Under the pieces are notes generated by a model. It saw only the letters and a list, made by a program, of their open reading frames with translations, was not told where the DNA came from and did not search any database. This document shows, in pieces, positions 32,611 through 41,781 of a stretch of DNA of 44,986 bases. The position numbers and the translations under genes were made by a program. The stretch's first letter is position 1. Each line of letters starts with the position of its first letter. Origin of the DNA: Acetobacteraceae bacterium (lineage in GTDB: Bacteria; Pseudomonadota; Alphaproteobacteria; Acetobacterales; Acetobacteraceae); NCBI GenBank assembly GCA_947474705.1, contig CANJJS010000036.1:1-44986 (forward strand), given 5' to 3'.

Positions 32611-32799
32611 GTGTGGCGGGGGCACGGCGTGACCAAGGCACCGGTTCGCGACACGGAGGCGTCGCGGCGATGCGCTTGCGATCATCCAACCGCCGGAGCG
32701 CCCGGGCGATCGGGGCCGGCGGCGTCATCGCGGGCGGATCCCATCGCGCCGATTGCCGTGACGTGCCCCGGTCGAGCCGCGACGGGACGAAAGGTGGGT

Positions 32800-33291
32800 T
32801 CAGATGGGGGCGGCGCGGTCCATCAGCATCGCGGTGATCGTGGCTTCGGCGACGACGGTGCCGTCGACCTTGGCGGTGCCTTCGCAGCGCCAGACCTGGC
32901 CGCGGCGGCGTTGTTTGACCACTTCGACGCGCATTTGGTCGCCGGGCACGACCGGGCGGCGGAACTTCGCGTTATCGATGGACATGAAATAGACGACTTT
33001 GCCGGCGGCGTCGGCGCCCAGGGTTTCGACGACGAGGACGGCGGCGGTTTGGGCCATGCATTCGACGATCAGGACGCCGGGCATCACCGGGTGGTTGGGG
33101 AAGTGGCCGGCGAAAAAGGGCTCGTTGGCGGAGACGTTCTTGAGGCCGGTGGCGGACTGGTCGTGCACGACATCCACCACCCGGTCGATCAAAAGCATCG
33201 GGAACCGGTGCGGGATCGCCTTCATGATGCCGGCGATATCGACGGTATAGCCGGGCGCGGCGGGTTGTCCGGGCGGGGTGGTTTCGTTCAT
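32800..33291 (-). CDS. fabZ: 3-hydroxyacyl-ACP dehydratase FabZ
   Basis: A 163-residue hotdog protein that dehydrates 3-hydroxyacyl-ACP in fatty acid synthesis and competes with LpxA for substrate. The start MNETTPPGQPAAPGY lies four bases after the lpxD stop. Signatures are IPHRFPMLLIDRV, the active-site GHFPNHPVMPGVLIVECMAQ (His and Glu) and YFMSIDNAKFRRPVVPGDQM. The frame extends upstream into lpxD, but that part is shadow sequence. It is placed inside the lipid A cluster as in most proteobacteria. Confidence 0.95.
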   Translation of the reverse strand: MNETTPPGQPAAPGYTVDIAGIMKAIPHRFPMLLIDRVVDVVHDQSATGLKNVSANEPFFAGHFPNHPVMPGVLIVECMAQTAAVLVVETLGADAAGKVVYFMSIDNAKFRRPVVPGDQMRVEVVKQRRRGQVWRCEGTAKVDGTVVAEATITAMLMDRAAPI

Positions 33292-33295
33292 GGGA

Positions 33296-34351
33296 TTATT
33301 CGGTCTCCTTGCCCGCCGGCTTGCGCTTTTGCGCGCGCATGGTTTTCCGTAGCCAGGCGATTTCCCGCAGGATGTCGCGCAAAGGTTGCGCCGGTGTGCC
33401 GCCGAACTCGCCGCCCGCCGGGACATCGGCCATGACGCCGGATTGCGCCGCGATTTTGGCGCCTTTTCCCACCCGCAAATGTCCGGCGACTCCCGCCTGA
33501 CCGCCGAGCAGCGAAAAATCCTCGACGATGGCGGAGCCGGAAATACCGGCCTGCGCGGCCAGGGCGCAGCAGCGGCCGATGCGGACGCCGTGGGCGATTT
33601 GCGCCAGATTGTCGATGCGGGTGCCCGCGCCGATCTCGGTGGAGGTCATGGCGCCGCGGTCGACCGTGCTGTTGGCGCCGATTTCCACGTCGTCGTGGAT
33701 CGCGACCAGGCCGAGTTGCGGCACGGTCAGGAAGCCCTCGCCGGTGATCGCGAAGCCGAAGCCTTCCTGGCCGATGCGCACGCCGGGGTAGAGGTAAACC
33801 CGGTCGCCGATCAGGGCGTGGGAGATGCTGGCGTGGCTGCCGATGCGGCAATCGGCGCCGATTTCCACGTTCGCGCCGATCGACACCAGGGGGCCGACGC
33901 GGGTGCGTTTGCCGATCGTCGCGCCGTCGCCGACGACCGACAAGGGGCCGATTTCCGCGGTGGGATCGATGTTGGCGCCGGCGCCGATCACGGCGGTGGG
34001 ATGGATACCGGGCGCGACCGGTGCCTGGGGGTGAAACAGCGCGGCGACCCGCGCCCATGCGGCGTAGACCTCGGTGGAAAGGATGGCGACGGCGGTCTGG
34101 GGGACTTTTGCCGCCATGTCCGGATGCACGATCACCGCGCCGGCGCCGGTCGCCTCCAGGGCGGGCAGGTATTTCCGGTTGTCGAGGAAGCTGACCTCTT
34201 CCGGTCCGGCCACGGCCAGCGGGGCGATGCCGCGGAACATGACGCGCCGCGGCGGGGCCTCCGCCCGTGCCGCATCGACCACGGCGGCGAGGCTGAAGGG
34301 GCCGGCGCGCAGGAAAAAGCGCGGATCGCCCGCGGAGGGGTCCTCCCGCAC
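33296..34351 (-). CDS. lpxD: UDP-3-O-acylglucosamine N-acyltransferase
   Basis: A 351-residue acyltransferase adding the second acyl chain in lipid A synthesis. It starts with GTG (MREDPSAGDPRFFLRAGPF) two bases after the skp stop. The N-terminal uridine-binding domain (VSFLDNRKYLPALEATGAGA) is followed by hexapeptide repeats (IHPTAVIGAGANIDPTAEIG onward) and the catalytic His region NLAQIAHGVRIGRCCALAAQ. A C-terminal helix (LRDILREIAWLRKTMRAQ) ends the protein. Confidence 0.95.
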   Translation of the reverse strand: MREDPSAGDPRFFLRAGPFSLAAVVDAARAEAPPRRVMFRGIAPLAVAGPEEVSFLDNRKYLPALEATGAGAVIVHPDMAAKVPQTAVAILSTEVYAAWARVAALFHPQAPVAPGIHPTAVIGAGANIDPTAEIGPLSVVGDGATIGKRTRVGPLVSIGANVEIGADCRIGSHASISHALIGDRVYLYPGVRIGQEGFGFAITGEGFLTVPQLGLVAIHDDVEIGANSTVDRGAMTSTEIGAGTRIDNLAQIAHGVRIGRCCALAAQAGISGSAIVEDFSLLGGQAGVAGHLRVGKGAKIAAQSGVMADVPAGGEFGGTPAQPLRDILREIAWLRKTMRAQKRKPAGKETE

Positions 34352-34353
34352 GG

Positions 34354-35319
34354 TCAGGGCTTCTTCGGCGCGGCCGGTGCCGGGGCCGGCGCGGCGGGGG
34401 CTGGCGCGGGTACAGGCGGCGGCGCGGCGGTCGCGCGTGGACCGGCGACGGGGCCGGTGGACATTTTCGCGGGCGAAACACCGTCGGGCGGAATGACCAC
34501 GGTGGGCATGACCTTGTTCACGATGTCCGCGACCTGCGGTGTCAGGTCGAAATCGGCCGTCGTTCCCAGGACCTGCGCGCGGCTGAGCACCACGTTGACG
34601 CCTCGGGACACCGACACCTGTTGCGTCACGAGTTCGATCGTCCGTTCGATCTGCCCCATGACGTATTGGCCGGCTTCCTGAATGATCCGGCCGCGTTCGC
34701 TGAATTTGCGCCGGGAGTCGTTGACGCGGTCGGCGTATTCTTTTTCGCGCGCGCGGATTTGCTCGGGTGTCAGCTTCGCGCGTTCGTTGGCGAAGGCCTG
34801 GCCGAGATCGCGCAGCGTGTTCTGTTCTTTTTGCGCGTCGTCGCTGAGGCGCTGGCGGCGCTGGCCGAGTTCCCGGTCCGCCTGTTGATAGGCGGTGGAG
34901 ACCCGCAGCACGTCGGGCACCGAGAGAATGCCGATAATCGCCGCCGGTGTCGGCGAGCCCTTGGGCAGGGGCGGCAATTCGGGCATCGGCGGCAATTGCA
35001 CCTGCAACGGCGGCAAGGGGCCCTGTTGATCGATCGGCACCAGCGCGTCCGGCGCCGCGACCTCTGGCGGCGGGACGGGTTGGGCGGCGGGCGGTGCCGC
35101 GGGGCGGGCGGCGGGCGGGCGGGGGGCGCCCGCCGCCGGGGCGGCCGGCCGTCCCTGATCGGGCACGAACCAGCCTGGTCCGGACTGGCCCTGCGCCCAG
35201 CCGGTGGCCGGGACAGCCAGGGACGACGCGAAGGCGAGGAGCGCCACCGCGATGCCTGGGGTGTGAGTCCGGCGGTGTGGCGCGGCGGGGAGACCGCCCG
35301 TGTGTTCGTTATCGATCAC
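34354..35319 (-). CDS. skp: OmpH/Skp-family periplasmic chaperone with Pro-rich extensions
   Basis: A 321-residue exported protein starting with GTG; the first base is shared with the bamA stop (TAGTG) and GAGG lies five bases upstream. The signal peptide is GIAVALLAFASSLAVPATG cut near AQGQ. A Pro/Ala-rich segment (~45-115) leads to the coiled-coil Skp domain (about 130-275: QQADRELGQRRQRLSDDAQ, EQIRAREKEYADRVNDSRRK), then a Pro/Ala tail ending PKKP. Skp carries unfolded outer-membrane proteins to BamA, encoded just upstream. It is about twice the usual length because of the low-complexity flanks. Confidence 0.9.
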   Translation of the reverse strand: MIDNEHTGGLPAAPHRRTHTPGIAVALLAFASSLAVPATGWAQGQSGPGWFVPDQGRPAAPAAGAPRPPAARPAAPPAAQPVPPPEVAAPDALVPIDQQGPLPPLQVQLPPMPELPPLPKGSPTPAAIIGILSVPDVLRVSTAYQQADRELGQRRQRLSDDAQKEQNTLRDLGQAFANERAKLTPEQIRAREKEYADRVNDSRRKFSERGRIIQEAGQYVMGQIERTIELVTQQVSVSRGVNVVLSRAQVLGTTADFDLTPQVADIVNKVMPTVVIPPDGVSPAKMSTGPVAGPRATAAPPPVPAPAPAAPAPAPAAPKKP

Positions 35320-37712
35320 TAGAACCTCGACCCAAAGCCAAAGCGGAAGAATTGCGTCTGATCCGCGCGCTGCTTCACGACGAAGGGCGCGACGTCGACG
35401 TTGATGAGACCGAACTGGGTGCGCCAGGAAAGCCCCACGCCCGCGCCGATCCGTGGCGCCGCGGACTGAGAGATCACGACGGCGCCGCAATTGCGGCAGG
35501 TCCCCGACGAAAAACTGCCCTGGCTGAGACTGCCGATATCGACGAAGGCACGGCCGGTGAGGCCGAGGTCCTTCGAGATTCCCGGCAACGGGAAGCGCAG
35601 TTCGCTGGACTGGGTCCAGATGAAACGCCCGCCCAAGGGGTCGCCGGAGGTCGTGTCGTGCGGTCCGACGCCGCCGGTCTGGAAGCCTCGGAGGTTGTCG
35701 CCGCCAAGGAAGAACCGGTCGATGATCAAATCCTTGCCGCCGAGTTTGAGCATGTAGCCAGTGGTGGCGGCGAGGCGGATCCCCCATTGGTCGTCGTCGA
35801 AGTAGCGGTCCAGCGGGATGTAATAAGCGGCGTTGATGTTGCCGCGGACAAAATTGGCGGTGCCGCCGAGCCCGGCGTAGTCGGTGCCGATATCGACCGC
35901 CCAGCCCTTGTGCGGAAACAACCGGCTGTCGCGATAATCGATCGAGAGGACCTGGCTGAGCTGCGACAGGACCGTGGAGCCGGTCTGGTTCAGGATGAAC
36001 GGGCTGGCGGTGCTCACCACGTTGAAGACGTTTCGATTGACCAGCGAGTAACTCCAGACCTGGCGCAGATGCTCGTTGATATCGTAGCCGACGCGCAGGG
36101 CGCCGCCGACCCGCCGCTCGTCGTATGGCTGGGTGCCGAGATACTGCGTCTGGATCAGGAACAGGTCGAAACCGGCGACGAGGTTGCGATCCAGGAAGTA
36201 GGGGTCGGTCACGCTCAGGTTGATCGAACTGCGCTTTTGGGCCAGCACGCCGTTGATGGACGCGTTGACGCCGGTCCCGACCATGTTGCGCTCGGACAGG
36301 CCGATATCCAGCAGCGCGCCGGCGTCGGAGGAATAGCCGCCGCCGAAGCTGAGTTCGCCGGTGGCTTTCTCCGCGACACGCGCGGTCACGATGGCGCGGT
36401 CCGGCGCGGACCCAGGCGAGGTCGCGACATCGACGCCACTGAAATAGCCGATGTCGTTCAGGCGCGTGCGTGTGCGGCGCAACAGCTCGGCATCGAAGGC
36501 GTCGCCCTCGGCGAGGCGGAATTCGCGCCGGATGACGCGGTCCTTGGTGCGGGTATTGCCGCTGATGTCGATGCGCTCGATGAAGACGCGCGGTCCCTCG
36601 CCGACGTCGAAGCCGACCTCGACGGTGCGTTTTTCGGGGTTCTTTTTGATGCGCGGTTTGACCTCGACGAAGGCATAGCCCCGGTTGTGAATCGCCTCTT
36701 CAATCGCGGTCGCGGCGCGGCCCACGGCATCGCCGTCGTACCAATCGCCTTCCTGGAGTTCGACGACGGGCCGGAGCGTTTCGGGGGTCACCCCGCGCAG
36801 GTTGGACTTCACGTCGACGGTACCGAGTTTGTACCGCGCCCCCTCCCTGACCGAGAACGTGAGGAAAAACCCTTTCCGGTCGGGGGAAAGTTCCGCCGTG
36901 GCGTCCAGGACCTCGAAATCGATGTAGCCGTTTTTCAGGTAGAAACGCCGCAGCAATTCCTTGTCGAAGCCGAGACGTTCGGGGTCGTACTGGTCGGAGG
37001 TCGACAGAAACCGCCACCAGCGGGATTCGCGGGCGGACATGACCTCGATCAGGCGGTCTTCACTGAAGGCCCGATTCCCGACGACGGCGATTTTGCTGAT
37101 CAGAGAGGTCGCGCCGTCGGAGATCTGAAAGACGACGTCGACGCGGCCGGTATCCAGCCGGATGACCTTCGGCTCCACCGTCGCGTCGAAATTGCCCTTG
37201 CGGGAGTAGAGTTCGAGGATCTTGCGCCGGTCGGCCTCGACGATCCCTGGCGTGAACACGGCGCGTGGCCGGGTCTGGATCTCGGTTTTGAGCTGGTCGT
37301 CGGTCAGCTTGCGATTGCCCTCGAACGCGACGCGATTGACGGTCGAGTTTTCGACGACGTTGACGATCAGGCGATCGCCCTGGCGGCTGAGCTGGACATC
37401 CTGGAACAGGCCGGTCGAGTAGAGGGTCTTCAAACTCCGGTCGATGCGGTCGGGATCGAAGGGGTCGCCGGGCCGCAGCAGGATATAGGAGCGGATGGTC
37501 CCGGTTTCGATCCGTTGATTGCCGGTGACGTCGATTCCCTGAACCGTTCCGGCGGCCACGCGCGGCGCGGGGGCCGGCGCGGCCGGGCGGGGCGTCTGGG
37601 CTGGCGCGGCCGGACGAGGCTGGGCGCGCGCGGGCTGCATGCCCAATGGGGCCACACAGGCCAGCATGGGCAGAAAGGCGGCCAGGAACCGCGAGACAGA
37701 ACTCAGTTTCAA
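35319..37712 (-). CDS. bamA: Outer membrane protein assembly factor BamA
   Basis: A 797-residue Omp85 protein. A TTG start (KLSSVSRFLAAFLPMLACV signal peptide) is chosen because GAGGAG lies nine bases upstream and no ATG is near; the longer frame reads into a repeat. Five POTRA domains follow a Pro/Ala linker (first: VQGIDVTGNQRIETGTIRSY), then a 16-strand barrel from about residue 415 with the lid-loop motif GGDNLRGFQTGG and the terminal FRFGFGSRF ending in Phe. A Cys pair (GTCRNCG) sits in a late loop. It inserts beta-barrel proteins into the outer membrane and heads the operon; the rseP gene often found upstream is missing. Confidence 0.95.
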   Translation of the reverse strand: MKLSSVSRFLAAFLPMLACVAPLGMQPARAQPRPAAPAQTPRPAAPAPAPRVAAGTVQGIDVTGNQRIETGTIRSYILLRPGDPFDPDRIDRSLKTLYSTGLFQDVQLSRQGDRLIVNVVENSTVNRVAFEGNRKLTDDQLKTEIQTRPRAVFTPGIVEADRRKILELYSRKGNFDATVEPKVIRLDTGRVDVVFQISDGATSLISKIAVVGNRAFSEDRLIEVMSARESRWWRFLSTSDQYDPERLGFDKELLRRFYLKNGYIDFEVLDATAELSPDRKGFFLTFSVREGARYKLGTVDVKSNLRGVTPETLRPVVELQEGDWYDGDAVGRAATAIEEAIHNRGYAFVEVKPRIKKNPEKRTVEVGFDVGEGPRVFIERIDISGNTRTKDRVIRREFRLAEGDAFDAELLRRTRTRLNDIGYFSGVDVATSPGSAPDRAIVTARVAEKATGELSFGGGYSSDAGALLDIGLSERNMVGTGVNASINGVLAQKRSSINLSVTDPYFLDRNLVAGFDLFLIQTQYLGTQPYDERRVGGALRVGYDINEHLRQVWSYSLVNRNVFNVVSTASPFILNQTGSTVLSQLSQVLSIDYRDSRLFPHKGWAVDIGTDYAGLGGTANFVRGNINAAYYIPLDRYFDDDQWGIRLAATTGYMLKLGGKDLIIDRFFLGGDNLRGFQTGGVGPHDTTSGDPLGGRFIWTQSSELRFPLPGISKDLGLTGRAFVDIGSLSQGSFSSGTCRNCGAVVISQSAAPRIGAGVGLSWRTQFGLINVDVAPFVVKQRADQTQFFRFGFGSRF

Positions 37713-37842
37713 GCGGCTGGTCTCCTCATTCGCGCCCTGTCGGGCCGCTACGCGCCACGCGTCCCGGCCAGACGGCGCGAGTCGCTCGCGTAAGATAGCC
37801 CGCGGCGGATACAGGCGCCAGCACGCGCGGCGAGGATGTGGA

Positions 37843-38101
37843 AACCTTGGGGCTCCGCCCCAAACCCGGCGAGGGGCTTTGCCCCCTCGACCCCCACCAA
37901 GGCGGGGGCCCCCCGCCTTCGCAGGGGCAAGCCTGGCCCCGGTTAATTGGGGGAGAGGAAGAAGGGGGCCATCCATGACGTTTCAACGTCCATGTAGGCC
38001 CCCTTCTTCCTCTCCCCCAAAAGATGGCATCCAAGGCCCTGCCTTGGCGGGTTCGAAGGGCGGAGCCCTCGTGGGGTCCGGGGCACGGCCCCGGGGTCTC
38101 C
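37843..38101. repeat. Extragenic palindromic repeat, family 1, copy C
   Basis: Outer GC hairpins (ggggctttgccccctcg on the left, gggcggagccctcg on the right) and a perfect 24-bp inner inverted repeat at 37947-37970 and 37997-38020. The 26-nt loop differs from copy B by a handful of bases and keeps gacgt and acgtc as a small stem. It lies between bamA and the MaoC-like gene, in the same orientation as copies A and B. Confidence 0.88.
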
Positions 38102-38145
38102 ACGTCTCCGCCCGATCGGCCTGACTCCGTAAGCCGCCAGCGGTG

Positions 38146-38949
38146 TCAGGCCGCCGCCGCGAGTTGGCGCGGCACGTAGATGGCGATGTGGGTCACTCGC
38201 GCGATCGGGCGTGCCTCGTTGGCCAGCACCAGCGCGTCGATTTCGACCCATTTATGGCCTTTGTGCATGTAGTTTTTGGTCACGCGCGCGCGAACGTTCA
38301 GCGTGTCGCCGACCCGCGCGACGCCGTGATTCTGGACCGTGCTGCCCATGTGCATCCATGCCGGGAGGATGACGTTATGGGTCAAAGCCCAGTTGCAGCA
38401 GCGCAGGATGGTGCCGGAGTGGACGATGCCCTCGGCCAGGTAAAGCGGATCGGTTTCGCGCGTGTCGCCGATATCCTGTGTCTGGTAGTCCTGGGTTATC
38501 GTCAGCGGGTTCATGCCCAGCCAGTCGCCGATTTTCAGGGATTGCTCGTCCGCCGCGACACGGTTGGCCCGGGCTGCCACCACCTTGAAGTCATTCAGGT
38601 CGATCGCGGGCGCGGCCGAAGCGGGCAGCGCCGCCCGGCCGGTGGCGCAATGGACGCCGTCGCTGTCGACGCGAATCGCGAGGCCGTTTTCGTCCTCGAC
38701 GGCGGAGATTTCGGCGATGTCGCCTTCGTAGACGGGCTTGCCGAACCGGCCCTCGCCCGTGCCGCGTTCCAGCCAGGCCCGGCCCCATTTCTGAACGGGC
38801 ATATGGGACATATAGGCGTAGACGTGGACGCCGCCGACCAGGCCGCCCTTGAAGCCGAAGCGTTGCGCGGTGGCGTCGTCGTGGATTTTGTTCTCCGACG
38901 CCTTGGCGGTGTTGTAGGCGGAGACGCGGTATGGGGGCAGAGCGGACAT
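38146..38949 (-). CDS. MaoC-like hotdog dehydratase family protein
   Basis: A 267-residue protein starting MSALPPYRVSAYNTAKASEN with GGAGG upstream. The N-terminal motif SENKIHDDATAQRFGFKGGL followed by VGGVHVYAYM is the catalytic-type MaoC pattern (Asp and His with a following Gly). A second hotdog-like half, SGTILRCCNWALTHNVILPA and GDTLNVRARVTKNYMHKGHK, completes a double-hotdog. Acyl-CoA hydration or dehydration is likely; the substrate is unknown. A VOC-family gene lies 59 bases upstream in the same direction, so the two may share a pathway. Confidence 0.78.
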   Translation of the reverse strand: MSALPPYRVSAYNTAKASENKIHDDATAQRFGFKGGLVGGVHVYAYMSHMPVQKWGRAWLERGTGEGRFGKPVYEGDIAEISAVEDENGLAIRVDSDGVHCATGRAALPASAAPAIDLNDFKVVAARANRVAADEQSLKIGDWLGMNPLTITQDYQTQDIGDTRETDPLYLAEGIVHSGTILRCCNWALTHNVILPAWMHMGSTVQNHGVARVGDTLNVRARVTKNYMHKGHKWVEIDALVLANEARPIARVTHIAIYVPRQLAAAA

Positions 38950-39008
38950 TTCGGGGCCTCCGGCCATCCGCCGCGTGGACGGATGGCCTTATTGTGGGGT
39001 GTTTTGGA

Positions 39009-39896
39009 TCAGTTCAGCGCGAACAGGCCGACTTCGTAGCCCGGCACGAAGTTGCGGTTGGACATGTCGGGGTTCCGGTTAACGAAGACCCGGTTGAACA
39101 TCGGATGACGCATGGAGCGGGTTTCGTGCTCGATCCGGAAGATCGGTTTGTTGGTGTCGACGTCGACGATGTCGAGGAAGCGGTATTGGTGCTGGTCGCT
39201 TTCCTCGGCGATCAGGCCGCGTTCCAGCAATTTTTTGTGCGGGCCGGAGAAGTCCGCGAGCGTGATCTGGATGTGGTGACCGTCGTATTCCGGATGCTGT
39301 GTCGGGGATTCGCGGTAGGTGACCTTGCACTCGCCGGAGCAGGACGCCCAGGCGTAGGGGCCGCGGGAGTCGGAGGCGACGCCGGAGATGCCGCCAAGGA
39401 TTTCCTTGTAGAATTTGGCGATGGCGGCGAGGTCGGTGCCGACGGGGACGTCGAATTCGACGTAGGGCATTCCGACGCGCATGGGGCCGAAGCGCGCGGG
39501 GTCGGGGGCGTGGACGCGGATGCGGTTGCCCCAGGGGCAGGTGGTTTCGACGGTGTCGCCGGCCTCGCGGTAGCTGAATTGCGTGCCTTCGAGGAACTTC
39601 TTCGCGTAGGACAGGCGTTGCAGCAGGGCTTCGAGGTCGGGCATGACCAGCGCGGTGGTGCCGCGGACGACCTGGGTGCCGCGTGTCGGCAGATGGAACT
39701 GGCCGCGGCCGACATTGACCCACATGTTTTCCAGGCCGGCCATCAGATAGGGATCGCGGGTCAGGCCGAGGCCCATGATGTAGTACGCTGTCGCCAGCGC
39801 CTGGTCGGGCACGAGCACGTTGACGTGCCCGAGTTCGACGATGTTGCCTAGGTCTTCGACGGTGCGGTCGAATTTGGGCGCCACCATGTCGTTCAT
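39009..39896 (-). CDS. VOC (glyoxalase/bleomycin-resistance) superfamily protein
   Basis: A 295-residue protein starting MNDMVAPKFDRTVEDLGNIV. It has two VOC modules, the first beginning LGHVNVLVPDQALATAYYIM and the second VGMPYVEFDVPVGTDLAAIA with GHHIQITLADFSG. The candidate metal ligands His (LGHVNV), His (DGHHIQI) and Glu (FRIEHETR) are present, matching glyoxalase, extradiol dioxygenase or epimerase folds. The reaction is not clear. It precedes the MaoC-like gene in a likely two-gene unit. Confidence 0.82.
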   Translation of the reverse strand: MNDMVAPKFDRTVEDLGNIVELGHVNVLVPDQALATAYYIMGLGLTRDPYLMAGLENMWVNVGRGQFHLPTRGTQVVRGTTALVMPDLEALLQRLSYAKKFLEGTQFSYREAGDTVETTCPWGNRIRVHAPDPARFGPMRVGMPYVEFDVPVGTDLAAIAKFYKEILGGISGVASDSRGPYAWASCSGECKVTYRESPTQHPEYDGHHIQITLADFSGPHKKLLERGLIAEESDQHQYRFLDIVDVDTNKPIFRIEHETRSMRHPMFNRVFVNRNPDMSNRNFVPGYEVGLFALN

Positions 39897-39960
39897 GCCT
39901 TGGGTCCTTTTGTGTCAGCGGTTTTTGGGTCGCGGCGAGGTTATCGTGGAAGCGCGCGCG

Positions 39961-40176
39961 GGTCCATGGCGGGCGTTTCCGGTCTGGTTATGCCCTCCCC
40001 GGCCCAACAGCCGCATCTCTTCGGTCGATCGACCGCTCCTCGGCCGCGTCCGCTTCCCCGAGACCGCCGTGCGGGTTCCCCACGGCGCCCGCGATCGACG
40101 CCACTCCGCGGCGAACACCCGGATGGGACTGAAAGAACGCCCAAAGCGTTTCGTCGCTCAGGCTCACCGTCGCCAT
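39961..40176 (-). pseudogene. Degraded transposase N-terminus (ISKra4-like)
   Basis: From an ATG at 40176 the frame reads MATVSLSDETLWAFFQSHPG, then GGLGEADAAEERSID. One frame over it continues EEMRLLGRGG, a pattern I associate with the start of ISKra4-type transposases (AEERxIEEMRLLGREG). It then fades out near 39961. The frame break and the lack of any catalytic region show a relic. Assignment to ISKra4 is from memory of the family. Confidence 0.45.
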
Positions 40177-40551
40177 GGTCCGATCCCCTCGATTGCCGAA
40201 TCGTCAGGCCAGGCCTCGCGACGTTGAATCGCACCCGGCGTTGCCTAAGGCCTTGCCGAACACCCAATTTGGCCGCTATCGTGCCGCCACGACGTCCAGG
40301 TTGAATGTTTATTGGAGGCAATCCAGTCGCATCGGCTTTGAAGGAGGGGCAGGTGGTGATCGTGGTTGGCCGGAACGAATTCGTCATCGATCTGGCCAAT
40401 TTGAAACCGAGAATTGCAGGGACTGGCCCTCGAGGCTGGACATCGCGTGAGTGGAAATTGAAAAGGCTGGGGTATGCGCCCAGCGCCGGATCTTGTGCCG
40501 GCCGCTTCCCCCTGGACCGAGTTCGGGCCGCGCCTCAGGAGATTTCACCGT
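40177..40551. other. Gene-poor region before the NCEFG-motif gene
   Basis: I see no gene I can support. A plus-strand frame from 40305 (MFIGGNPVASALKEGQVV) is open for 120 codons, but its second half is a shadow of the next gene. The region probably carries the promoter of that gene. Confidence 0.3.
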
Positions 40552-41781
40552 ATGAAGACGACCATTGCCACGGTCATCGCGTTTGGCGCGAATGGCGACG
40601 CGGCGCGGTACCAACGCGGCGGCTGGTCGGTCCCCGAGGATGGCTTCGCCTGGACCCTGGACGATAGTAGCACCCTGGAATTGCCGGCGGTCGACGCACC
40701 GTTCGGCTTCTTTGTCGAACTGCAACTTAATCCGCTGATTCGTCCCGCCATACCCCGTCAAAGGCTGATCCTATCCGTCGACGGAATAACGATCGGCACG
40801 GAAGAGATCAGGCACAGCGGCTTATACGCGTTTTATTGCCCACCGTCCCAGGCCTCGACGGCTTCCCGTTTACTGACCATCGACCATCCCGATTTTTATC
40901 GGGGGCTGCCAACAGAACGATGCACGGCCTTCGCCGTGAGCCGGGTCCGTATTTTACCGCTCAGCGAGCCCGCGACACCGCGTGGCCACATGGAGTCGAA
41001 GGTACCGGTTGTCGAGGCCGGCGACGCCGAACGCGTTTCCGGCTCGCCAATCGCCGATCTTGTCGTTGGCTTCGAGATGTTGGCGGGTAATTGCGAATTC
41101 GGCGGTGTACAGCGCCATTTCGGCGCTGAGCCACTTGGGCTTTTGCGTTTCGCCGGTGCGTCTCCAGAGGCCGCCGTCCAGGGCCTGGAAGAAGATTTCC
41201 TTGGCATGGGGAACGATCTCGACGCCATAATCGCCGATAACCATATCGCTGAGTGGATGATAATCGACCGTCGATACCGGTTGCGATTTCATTCAATGTG
41301 CTCGTCGCGAGATCTGACACTGGAACAGGTTCTGAAGCGGGAACGAACCAAAATCGCGTTTTTGCGCCGAAAATTTGTGGAAGATCTCTCCGGCCCTTAC
41401 AAGACATTCATTTTCAGCGACCTCGATGGCTTACCCTTGTCCGGGGCGATGCCATTGTTTCTGGCACTGAGCCGAAAGGCGGATCACACGTTACTTTGGA
41501 TCGCCGAAGACAAGGATCGGGCCGGCCTCGTCACGGAGATTTATCCTGGGCTGTTGAAAGGACATATCGAACGGTTTGGGGCCGACGCCAGCCCGGTGGG
41601 GATTTCTGGCTGGTTGGCGATCCTGACCAATGCCGTTCTACTGAGAAAGGCCGTCAGCAGCACGCCTGAGCCCGCCCAGAGAAATAGCGCGACACCGTGG
41701 CAGGCCGCCAAAACGTTTCTGGCGGGATTATTCAATCGGTTCACGCGCCGCCGCGCGCCTCCGGCATCGCCGCATCGTTAA
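40552..41781 (+). CDS. Unknown two-domain protein with NCEFG motif
   Basis: A 409-residue protein starting MKTTIATVIAFGANGDAARY (AGGAG about 12 bases upstream). Residues ~20-135 are beta-rich (GWSVPEDGFAWTLDDSSTLE, RLILSVDGITIGTEE), like a jelly-roll or carbohydrate-binding module. Residues ~165-395 hold LVVGFEMLAGNCEFGGVQRH, GLLRFAGASPEAAVQGLEED and RTKIAFLRRKFVEDLSG, reminiscent of DUF1796-type cysteine-protease-like proteins seen near glycan genes; Cys181 and His232/His248 could be catalytic. No signal peptide. AT content is higher than in the surrounding genes. It is the first of two accessory genes next to a transposase relic. Function unknown. Confidence 0.65.
   Translation: MKTTIATVIAFGANGDAARYQRGGWSVPEDGFAWTLDDSSTLELPAVDAPFGFFVELQLNPLIRPAIPRQRLILSVDGITIGTEEIRHSGLYAFYCPPSQASTASRLLTIDHPDFYRGLPTERCTAFAVSRVRILPLSEPATPRGHMESKVPVVEAGDAERVSGSPIADLVVGFEMLAGNCEFGGVQRHFGAEPLGLLRFAGASPEAAVQGLEEDFLGMGNDLDAIIADNHIAEWMIIDRRYRLRFHSMCSSRDLTLEQVLKRERTKIAFLRRKFVEDLSGPYKTFIFSDLDGLPLSGAMPLFLALSRKADHTLLWIAEDKDRAGLVTEIYPGLLKGHIERFGADASPVGISGWLAILTNAVLLRKAVSSTPEPAQRNSATPWQAAKTFLAGLFNRFTRRRAPPASPHR

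Noticed and set aside
32478-32837. Plus-strand frame with repeats of LLPDISGGA
   Set aside because: It exists only because the 27-bp unit is a multiple of three; the part after the array has no coding character and no ribosome site.
40305-40667. Plus-strand ORF starting MFIGGNPVASALKEG
   Set aside because: The second half is a shadow of the NCEFG-motif gene and the first half has no recognisable homology; left as unresolved.
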